NCBI GenBank assembly: GCA_964581385.1
Contig: CAZOOK010000009.1
Coordinates: 82,806-146,805, forward strand
Direction: 5' to 3'
Length of the DNA: 64,000 nt
Source of the DNA: CAZOOK01 sp964581385
GTDB taxonomy: Bacteria > Pseudomonadota > Gammaproteobacteria > Nevskiales > Nevskiaceae
Shown here: positions 1 through 7,249 of the stretch, one piece after another
How positions within the stretch are numbered: position 1 is the stretch's first letter
Layout: every line of letters begins with the position of its first letter
Made by a program: the position numbers and the translations under genes
Notes under the pieces: generated by a model
The model's input: the letters and a program-made list of their open reading frames with translations, nothing else
Database searches by the model: none
What the model was told of the DNA's origin: nothing

Positions 1-160
1 CGCGGCATTGAATACCAGTCTTGCCGTGATCCCGGCGGATGGTTCGTGCGCTAGCGCTGGCTGTCGCGATGGCGGGGCTGTATTCCGTTATGCACGAAAG
101 TTGCTCCACATTTCCGTTCTCGGACGGTCTTCCTGAACAGGCTGCGCCCAGAGTCTCGCC

Positions 161-1069
161 ATGGCTGCCCCCTTATTCCTCCTGGCCCCGCCCAGATCCT
201 ATACATCGCTGATCAACGCGATGCTTGGACAGCATCCGCAGGCTTTCGGGTTGCCGGAACTGTGTCTGTTCAACGTTGAAAAATTGAAGGGGTTGTGGGT
301 ACGCAATTCCGACGAAATGGAAAACTATTCCAAGACCCGTCAAGGATTGCTCAGGGCCGTCGCCGAAATTTATGCGGGCGAGCAGACCACCGCGACGATT
401 GCGATGGCGCACCACTGGGCCGCCGCACGCCAGGAAAAATCCACCGCCGCCGTCTACCGGGAGCTGGTGGCGAAGATCCATCCGCTGGTCCCCGTGGAAA
501 AGAGCCCGTCGTATACGATTTCACTGAAGCGGATGCTCGCCATGTACGAAGCGTTCCCGGATGCGCGCTTTCTTCATCTGACGCGCCATCCGGTCGGACA
601 GTGCAAATCTGTCATGAATCTCAACGATGGTGCGTTTGCATTGTATGTGAACGCCATCGAATTCATGGAGGACCGCGCCATCATCGAGCCGCAACTCGCT
701 TGGCACGATTTGAACATCAACATTCTGAATTTTCTCGACAGGGTGCCGGCGCAACAGCAGATGCGCATTCGCGGTGAAGACATTATGGGAGACCCCCCAC
801 GATATCTGGCCCAAATCTGCCGCTGGCTGGGGCTTCGCGATGACGCCAAGGCGGTTGCCGAAATGATGCATCCGGAGCGGTCGCCGTTCGCCTGCTTCGG
901 TCCGATCAATGCCCTGTTCGGAAATGACCCCAATTTCCTGAGTGGACCGACTTTCCATCAGCAAAAGGTCAAGATGCCGCGGCTCGACGAGCCGGTGTCC
1001 TGGCGTCCCGACAAGAAGGGGCTGCGACCGGAAGTGATCGCCCTTGCACAGGAGTTCGGCTATGCGTGA
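161..1069 (+). CDS. PAPS-dependent sulfotransferase family protein
   Basis: Predicted to transfer a sulfuryl group from PAPS to an unknown acceptor in the cytoplasm. The N-terminus has a 5'-phosphosulfate loop, LAPPRSYTSLINAML at about residues 8-22, a variant of the usual PRSGTS motif with Tyr in place of Gly. FLHLTRHPVGQCKS at 137-150 fits the 3'-phosphate-binding strand and helix. At 302 residues it has the usual length for the family, and there is no signal peptide or membrane segment. It is the first gene of a likely operon: the 140-residue gene starts 30 bp downstream, and an outer-membrane factor and HlyD-type gene follow. Whether it sulfates a product exported by them is inference. 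The acceptor could be a glycan, lipid or tyrosine. Family call is firm, substrate unknown. Confidence 0.82.
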   Translation: MAAPLFLLAPPRSYTSLINAMLGQHPQAFGLPELCLFNVEKLKGLWVRNSDEMENYSKTRQGLLRAVAEIYAGEQTTATIAMAHHWAAARQEKSTAAVYRELVAKIHPLVPVEKSPSYTISLKRMLAMYEAFPDARFLHLTRHPVGQCKSVMNLNDGAFALYVNAIEFMEDRAIIEPQLAWHDLNINILNFLDRVPAQQQMRIRGEDIMGDPPRYLAQICRWLGLRDDAKAVAEMMHPERSPFACFGPINALFGNDPNFLSGPTFHQQKVKMPRLDEPVSWRPDKKGLRPEVIALAQEFGYA

Positions 1070-1099
1070 GCTGCTGGTGTACGTATCGATGGGGCCGAA

Positions 1100-1522
1100 A
1101 TGAGCGACTCAACCAAGAACGATAAGACGTTGCGACCGAGGATCGGTCCGATCGACGGCGATCCGGTGACGACGTCTCCGGATCTCGATGCACTCTCGGA
1201 ACATCAGCGCGCGCTCCGCGACGCGGTGATCTTTGAGTTCAAGGCGAAGAAGGTCAAGAAATTCGTCGAGAGGCAGGTTGAGCATATCAATACCAACGCC
1301 TCGGTTGCCGAAGGAATCAAATTCCTGTTCGACGAACATGGCAGGCCACCGGCGAACGCGCCGATCGAAGACATCATTGAAGAGCGCAAGCGCATCGAAT
1401 ATCAGATCAAGTGGTTCGAGGCGATTCTCACGCAGCTTCGGAGCAGCTTGACCAAGGTCAAGGAGATCGAGGACCAGGCTCTCGATTTCGTGAGCCGGAA
1501 TCTGTCCTCCGACAAAGATTGA
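1100..1522 (+). CDS. Hypothetical coiled-coil protein, 140 aa
   Basis: Not recognised. The product is soluble and highly charged, without signal peptide or membrane segment. Residues 1-30 are polar and probably disordered; about 33-70 is a Lys/Glu-rich helix (EFKAKKVKKFVERQVEHIN); about 93-135 is a second long helix with heptad-like spacing, consistent with a coiled coil. The gene starts 30 bp after the sulfotransferase and lies just ahead of the outer-membrane lipoprotein gene on the same strand, so it is probably co-transcribed. It could be a substrate, a chaperone or an adaptor of the export proteins behind it; nothing in the sequence decides between these. Confidence 0.6.
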   Translation: MSDSTKNDKTLRPRIGPIDGDPVTTSPDLDALSEHQRALRDAVIFEFKAKKVKKFVERQVEHINTNASVAEGIKFLFDEHGRPPANAPIEDIIEERKRIEYQIKWFEAILTQLRSSLTKVKEIEDQALDFVSRNLSSDKD

Positions 1523-1624
1523 GCGATTACCAGCCAATTACAAAAAATGAAAATTTTTACGACAGCGTTTATGGAAGCGCACACGAATACTGCGAATCGA
1601 CCGACGACCGCATGGCGCCGTCAA

Positions 1625-3121
1625 ATGCGCGCAATCCACCGGTCGCGTGTCCAGGGAAAGCGTTTGACCGCGTGGGTGATCCCGTGTTTGACGCTGAGTC
1701 TGTTGACCGGTTGCGCGATGGGGCCGAATTACAAGCGTCCGGCTGTCGATGTGCCACCGGGCTGGCGCGTCGACTATCAAAACGCAGCGGGTTCCGCCAA
1801 TACGGCGTGGTGGGAAAGCTTTCAGGATCCGCAGCTCAACGAGCTGATCAGGATCGCATTGGAGGAAAACCGGGATCTGCGGATCGCGGCCCTCCGCGTG
1901 GAGGAATTCGGTGCACAAGTGCAGATCACGCGCGCGGGATATTTTCCGCAGCTTGGTTACGACGCATCGGCCACGCGCGATCGTATGAGTCAGAATCGGG
2001 CGGTCCCGTTGCCGCCCAGGGTCGGGCCGATCAACAACGAATTCGAGCTTGGTACCAGCGTGAGTTGGGAGCTGGATATCTGGGGCCGCATCCGTCGCGC
2101 CAACGAAGCTGCGCGGGCGGATTTGCTGTCGGTCGAGGAAAATCAGCGCGCTGTCATTCTCACACTCGTCTCGGATATCGCAACCACCTACGTTCAACTT
2201 TTGAGTTTGGACAAGGAACTGGAGATTTCCAAAAAGACTCTGGCGAGCCGTGCGGAGTCGCTGCGGCTTTCCGAAAACAAGTATGACGGAGGCGTGATTT
2301 CGAAGCTAGAACTGGCGCAGATCCGCGCGCTATATGAGGAGGCTTCGGCGGCGATACCGGTGCAGGAGCGCCAGATCGCCTCGCTGGAAAATTCCCTGTC
2401 CACGCTGCTGGGACGTAATCCCGGCCCGATCACGCGCGATCGCACTTTGGACGATCTGGCGGTTCCGTCGGTGCCGCAAGGGCTTCCATCCGACATCCTC
2501 GCCCGCCGTCCTGACGTGCGTGCGGCTGAGCAGTTGCTGGTTGCCGCTAACGCACGTATCGGCATCGCCAAAACAGAGTACTTCCCGACCATTTCCCTGA
2601 CCGGCCTATTCGGTTACGCGAGCACCGATCTCGGTACTCTGCTGCACGGTCCCTCAGAGTTCGGGACCTTCGCCGGCGGCTCCATTCTGGGGCCCATCTT
2701 CACCGGTGGCCGTATCACCGGGGATATTGCCCGGACGAGGGCGATACAGAAGGAAGCGACACAGAGTTACCTGCACACGATCCAGACCGCTTTTCAAGAT
2801 GTCGACGACACCCTGGTTTGGAGTCAGAAATCAGGTGAGCAGCTGGCCGCCCTCGGGCGTGAGGTCGATGCGCTGCGGGATTACGCGCTGCTCGCGCGTC
2901 AGCGATATGACGGCGGCTACTCCAGCTATATCGAAGTGCTGTATGCCGAGCGTAGCTTGTATGCGGCTGAAATTGCGCAGGCGGAATCCCGTCGGGATGT
3001 CTACACGGCGCTGATAGCGATCTATAAAGCGATGGGTGGAGGATGGCCGATCGACAAAGACCCCATCGATCAGGCGACCTCTAAAGCAGTGAATGTCAAG
3101 AGCAGAGATGAAAGCAAATGA
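1625..3121 (+). CDS. TolC/NodT-family outer-membrane efflux lipoprotein
   Basis: Outer-membrane channel of a tripartite exporter, trimeric in known relatives. A lipobox, LLTGC, lies about 26-30 residues after the start chosen here and is followed by AMGPNYKRP, the classic NodT-type N-terminus. The frame stays open upstream to an ATG at 1547, but the Met at 1625 gives a normal lipoprotein signal of about 30 residues. Two repeats of long helices follow, with LPSDILARRPDVRAAEQLL and the IGIAKTEYFPTISLTG block typical of OprM-like proteins. Length about 498 residues is normal. It overlaps the next gene by 4 bp (ATGA), so it is almost certainly the dedicated channel of the HlyD fusion protein. No RND pump or ABC ATPase is adjacent. 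Confidence 0.88.
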   Translation: MRAIHRSRVQGKRLTAWVIPCLTLSLLTGCAMGPNYKRPAVDVPPGWRVDYQNAAGSANTAWWESFQDPQLNELIRIALEENRDLRIAALRVEEFGAQVQITRAGYFPQLGYDASATRDRMSQNRAVPLPPRVGPINNEFELGTSVSWELDIWGRIRRANEAARADLLSVEENQRAVILTLVSDIATTYVQLLSLDKELEISKKTLASRAESLRLSENKYDGGVISKLELAQIRALYEEASAAIPVQERQIASLENSLSTLLGRNPGPITRDRTLDDLAVPSVPQGLPSDILARRPDVRAAEQLLVAANARIGIAKTEYFPTISLTGLFGYASTDLGTLLHGPSEFGTFAGGSILGPIFTGGRITGDIARTRAIQKEATQSYLHTIQTAFQDVDDTLVWSQKSGEQLAALGREVDALRDYALLARQRYDGGYSSYIEVLYAERSLYAAEIAQAESRRDVYTALIAIYKAMGGGWPIDKDPIDQATSKAVNVKSRDESK

Positions 3122-5601
3122 ACGACCAAGCCCAAAGTGACAAAATCCAGAAAGTTACGCCGCCAGCGTATTTGCTGAAGCGCCTGGAGACTTTCCAGAT
3201 CGGCAAAGGCGGCAAGCTGAGCTATCTGCTCAGGGACAAGGTTTTAGGGAAGAACTACGATTTCGAACCGTGGCAGTTCTTCGTTCTCGAAGTGCTTCCG
3301 GGTTGCGATACCTTCACCAAGGTCGCGTCGGTGTTCGAGGATCGTTTCGGCCGCTCTATCAAACGCAAAGAGCTGGAGGAATTTTTTGCCTCCGTCGCTG
3401 ACAGCAATCTTTTCAATGAAGATGCCTCCGCACATCCTCTGCTGGCGCCGTTCTGCCAGAAAGCTTACGCCGTGGAGGATGGCAAGGCGCAAGTGAAGTC
3501 CTTCCACATGGTCTCCACCGAGGGTAACGCCGCGTGGGAAGGGAAAGTAGAGGCCAAGGCTAAATCTGATCCCGGCAAAAAAGAACCGGAGTACAAAAAC
3601 CTGCCCGCCGGCATCCAGGATGTAATTGGTCTCGATCCGAAGAAAACGAAGAAGATGTGGACGCTGTTCGATCCGCGTCCGCTGCTGAAAGTCCTGGTTC
3701 CGGCGTTGTCGCCGCTCAAGTATGGTGTCTACCTGTTGCCGTTTGTCGCGGCCGCGGCACTATTCGTGATCGTCGACCACGCCCGGCAGGTTGGACTAGA
3801 TGTTGATCGCCTATACAACACTGTCACGCTGTTGGAGCACATCGTCTTCAGCATGCTTACGGTCAATCTGATTGCTACCCTGACCAGCGCATGCGTGGCC
3901 CATGCTTATCGCGCGACCGTCAGTGACATTGGAATCGGCCTTTATTTTGGTTTCCTGCCGCGCTTCGTGGCGCGTATTGGCCACGTGGAGCAGCTGTCTC
4001 GACGTGAACGTATGTGGCTGCATGCAAGCCCGTTGTTGGCGCGCGTAGCAATGTTCAGCATCGGCATCTTGCTCTGGTACCACTCTAGAGTAACGGATGG
4101 AGCCTTACCGCGGCTGGCCCTGGGCCTTTCCCTGGTCTGCTTTATCGATTTGATCTTCGCATCCGGAAATCCGCTGGCGAAGGGCAGCGGTTACCACGTG
4201 CTGTCGACCTTTCTGGATGAACCCAATCTAAGAGGGAGAGCATTCGCGACCCTTCTCAACAGGCTGCGCGGTTCCAGCTACAAGAAGGCGGACAACGATG
4301 TGTTGGTCGCATATGCTCTGGCCACCACCGTATTCATGTTCGTGCTGATCATCTTCGTTCTGCAATTGGTCGATAACGGCCTGCAAAAAATGCAGATCGG
4401 CGGCAGCGCCATTATTCTCTTGGTCGCACTGGCGGCGTATTTATTCCGGGGCACGTTCTACCGCTTCAAGAAGATTGCCGAAGCTTATGAGCGTTCCGTG
4501 CAGCTCAATCGCTGGAAGGATCGGGCGGTGCCTGCCGAGGCTGCCGCTGCGGCAGCCGCCACTGGAAAAGAAGACAAACCCGGTTTCGCGACCTACGCAA
4601 AGCGTGCCTTCCCGCTGACGCTGCTGATCGTTCTGTTTTTGCCTTATCACTATCAGTCGGGTGGAAACCTCATCATCTATCCGTCTCAGCAGGCGGACAT
4701 TACTCCGGACGTTCCCGGCATTGTTGCGGAAGTCTATTTTGATGGTGGCGAAACAGTAAAAAAGGGTACCGCGATCGCGCGCCTCAAGGATGACGATAGC
4801 CAGGCCCGCGTGGATTTCTATACGGCGAAAATGAAGGAACAGCAGGCCGTCGTCAACAATTTGAAAACGCTGCCCAAGCCTGAGGAGGTCAAAGTCGCGG
4901 AAGCTGATCTCGTCGTCGCAGTCACCCATGAGAAATTCAGCAAGGAAAAAGTGCCCCGGATCGAAAAGCTCTACAAGCAGGGTGCGGTTTCATTTGAGGA
5001 ATTCGACACGGTTCGGAAAGAACACGATGTCGACGTCAACCAGGTATCGCAAAAACGGGCCGCGCTGGAACTCGCCAAAACTGGTCCGACGGCTGATGAG
5101 ATTGCCGCTGCGGAAGCGGAGTGGGAGAGCCTGAGAGAAGAGCGGGATTCATTCCAGGATAAAGTCAGTCGCTCGGTTCTCTACATGCCATTCGATGGCA
5201 ATATTTTGACGTTGCATCTAATGCAAAAGATCAACAGTTATTTGGAGAAAGGAAAAGTATTCGCGAAAGTTGAGAATACCAACGAGGTGACCGCTGAGAT
5301 CGACGTCCCAGAATCGGATATCGGGAATGTGGCGATATCGGCGAATATTCATGCGCGGCCTCAGGCCTATAGCAATGAGGTCTTCGGGGGCGTTGTGACC
5401 ACGATTGACAGAAATGTAACGGTACTACCCTCCGGCAACATCATCAAAGTCATTGCCGTGATCGAGAATAAGGACGGCAAACTGAAAACCGGCATGACCG
5501 GCTATTCGAAGATCGATGGGCCGTCCATGCCGGTCTGGAAGGCGTTCTCGCTGGCCATTCTGCGCTTCGTCAATATCGATATATGGTCGTGGATTCCGTG
5601 A
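3118..5601 (+). CDS. PqqD-like / degenerate M50 / HlyD fusion membrane protein
   Basis: An 827-residue inner-membrane protein with three parts. Residues 1-100 resemble a PqqD-like winged helix (YLLRDKVLGKNYDF). Residues about 190-515 hold some seven membrane helices with the layout of an M50 site-2 protease. About 525-800 is a HlyD-type periplasmic adaptor with a lipoyl-like half (PDVPGIVAEVYFDGGETVKKG), a coiled-coil hairpin and a beta-barrel half. The protease motif HExxH reads ACVAH at 258-262, and the usual NPLxxxDGY reads NPLAKGSGYH at 351-360, so three of four key residues (His, Glu, Asp) appear lost. Alignment is by eye. The start overlaps the outer-membrane lipoprotein stop by 4 bp. 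It probably links the inner membrane to that channel; cargo unknown. Confidence 0.85.
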   Translation: MNDQAQSDKIQKVTPPAYLLKRLETFQIGKGGKLSYLLRDKVLGKNYDFEPWQFFVLEVLPGCDTFTKVASVFEDRFGRSIKRKELEEFFASVADSNLFNEDASAHPLLAPFCQKAYAVEDGKAQVKSFHMVSTEGNAAWEGKVEAKAKSDPGKKEPEYKNLPAGIQDVIGLDPKKTKKMWTLFDPRPLLKVLVPALSPLKYGVYLLPFVAAAALFVIVDHARQVGLDVDRLYNTVTLLEHIVFSMLTVNLIATLTSACVAHAYRATVSDIGIGLYFGFLPRFVARIGHVEQLSRRERMWLHASPLLARVAMFSIGILLWYHSRVTDGALPRLALGLSLVCFIDLIFASGNPLAKGSGYHVLSTFLDEPNLRGRAFATLLNRLRGSSYKKADNDVLVAYALATTVFMFVLIIFVLQLVDNGLQKMQIGGSAIILLVALAAYLFRGTFYRFKKIAEAYERSVQLNRWKDRAVPAEAAAAAAATGKEDKPGFATYAKRAFPLTLLIVLFLPYHYQSGGNLIIYPSQQADITPDVPGIVAEVYFDGGETVKKGTAIARLKDDDSQARVDFYTAKMKEQQAVVNNLKTLPKPEEVKVAEADLVVAVTHEKFSKEKVPRIEKLYKQGAVSFEEFDTVRKEHDVDVNQVSQKRAALELAKTGPTADEIAAAEAEWESLREERDSFQDKVSRSVLYMPFDGNILTLHLMQKINSYLEKGKVFAKVENTNEVTAEIDVPESDIGNVAISANIHARPQAYSNEVFGGVVTTIDRNVTVLPSGNIIKVIAVIENKDGKLKTGMTGYSKIDGPSMPVWKAFSLAILRFVNIDIWSWIP

Positions 5602-5627
5602 GAACTGCTGTGAATCGAGTTTTGAAC

Positions 5628-7100
5628 ATGAGTAGATACTTAGACATCCGACTCTATGCGATCCGTGTTTCCGGGAAGCGATCTTTCGGATGGAACGATA
5701 TCCGTCTGGTATTTCTCGCCTTTCTGCTCGCTCCCCTGTGTGTTGCACAAAGCGCGCCGCTCACATTCGAGGGAGCGACGACGACGCTGGCGGGCGATGT
5801 TGATCGCATGATTTCGTATCGGCATCAGGAGCATTCCTGGCAAACCGCGGACGGTCACATCCATGTGATGATCAATACCGGGGTTCCGGGATATACCGGC
5901 GGCGGGAACGGTTTGACGCTCTATTCCAGTTCGGATAACGGCCTCACATGGCAACAAGGACCATCTTTAATTAACGGAGGATTATTTTCGACCGGCGTGT
6001 ATTCGACCTCCGATGGCGTTCTTGTTGGCGACGATCTGAACTTAGTATATTCGGCTAACCGTGTTCCTGGAGGAGACGGAGGGTCGATCTGGTTTGTAGT
6101 CCTACATTATGATGCATCAAATCAGAGTTGGTCTTTAGGAACGCCGGAGCTGGTTTTTGATGCCAGTCCCAATAATTATGCTGTTGTCGGTCTTAATCCA
6201 ACCGTTACGATCGATCAGCAGCAGAGGACTTGGTGTACTTTTGTTACCGAGAACATTGGGGCATCCGCTACTAATCCGCCTTCCAGCATAAAGCTCGCTG
6301 AGCGAGCACCGTCTCCGGCAAGTTGGCAGGATACGGGCCTGATCTTTGGCCCGACGACGCCTGAGCAAGTGCCCACCGTCACTGTGCCAGCCGCCCCTGG
6401 TGTCGTTCGAAGCGCACGTCTCGTTGTTACTTCGAATGGAATTGGGATGATCTATACCGTCCACCAAAGTTTTTTTTGGGTGCGCCGCCTGGATACTGCT
6501 GCTGTCACCACACAATGGACTGCTCCAAAGGCAATATTTACCAGCGCATTGCCATACGATAAGGATCCTTATGCCAGCCACTTCAGTGCCGTGGCTGACA
6601 GCCAGCACAATCTGAATCTGGCTGTCGTCGATCATGGACGTCTTCTTTACTTCCGATACGTAGACGGCCGGCAGGCGTGGTCTCAACCTCAAGTGTTGAC
6701 AGGTAACGTTAAGGCAACCTATCCAAAGATCTCGTTGGTGCAGGGAACTTTGGAGATCTTCGTGAATGCGGTTATGAATTCGGGGTCGACTCCCGTAGGT
6801 GTGGTAGAGGGCTACCAAAGCACCGACAATGGCAGCAGTTTTCCGTCCAGCGGTGGATTCCCATACAAATATCTACTCTTAAACGACCAAATAACCATTA
6901 CTGCGGGCGACAGTGGCCCACTCGATTTTACTAATCCAAGAGTCGAAATGCCTGCGGTATTGAACAATACGCTTACGATACCGGTGTTGCAGCAATATAC
7001 GGATGGTCCGAGCGGTTGTCCGGATACGTCGCCGCAGTGTCCTCCTATTGACACTGTCAACAGGGCCATGAGTTTTCAAATTCAGGTAATTACACCGTAG
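5628..7100 (+). CDS. Exported sialidase-like (Asp-box/BNR) protein
   Basis: Predicted exported beta-propeller of about 490 residues. A long N-terminal extension precedes a hydrophobic stretch (LVFLAFLLAPLCVAQSAP) that looks like a signal peptide. Asp-box motifs of the SxDxGxTW kind are visible: SSSDNGLTWQQ near residue 90 and STDNGSSFPSSGG near 400. These occur in sialidases and other propeller proteins, but I see no sialidase Arg triad or FRIP motif, so enzymatic activity is not claimed. An alternative ATG at 5583 lies inside the preceding gene; the Met at 5628 is preferred because it leaves a more usual leader. It follows the export gene by 26 bp and may be its cargo or simply a surface protein. 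GC looks lower than in the neighbours. Confidence 0.65.
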   Translation: MSRYLDIRLYAIRVSGKRSFGWNDIRLVFLAFLLAPLCVAQSAPLTFEGATTTLAGDVDRMISYRHQEHSWQTADGHIHVMINTGVPGYTGGGNGLTLYSSSDNGLTWQQGPSLINGGLFSTGVYSTSDGVLVGDDLNLVYSANRVPGGDGGSIWFVVLHYDASNQSWSLGTPELVFDASPNNYAVVGLNPTVTIDQQQRTWCTFVTENIGASATNPPSSIKLAERAPSPASWQDTGLIFGPTTPEQVPTVTVPAAPGVVRSARLVVTSNGIGMIYTVHQSFFWVRRLDTAAVTTQWTAPKAIFTSALPYDKDPYASHFSAVADSQHNLNLAVVDHGRLLYFRYVDGRQAWSQPQVLTGNVKATYPKISLVQGTLEIFVNAVMNSGSTPVGVVEGYQSTDNGSSFPSSGGFPYKYLLLNDQITITAGDSGPLDFTNPRVEMPAVLNNTLTIPVLQQYTDGPSGCPDTSPQCPPIDTVNRAMSFQIQVITP

Positions 7101-7249
7101 CGTTCAAATCGGTAGATTGACTGAAAGTGGAAACTGATTTTGACCTACGAGCCGGCACTGACGCTGTCGGTAGTGGGATGTTGGTGGGGAGCTGTTTCGT
7201 GAGCGTGGCGAAGTGTCCGCGCACAAAGTGAGTTTAACGGGGCATCGAG

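Noticed and set aside
1..54. Possible 3' end of an upstream gene (frame 1, stop TAG at 52-54)
   Set aside because: Only 17 codons are visible and a second frame is also open, so a choice would be a guess.
5628..7100. Calling the Asp-box protein a sialidase
   Set aside because: Asp-boxes occur in many propellers; the Arg triad, FRIP motif and catalytic Tyr/Glu were not seen.
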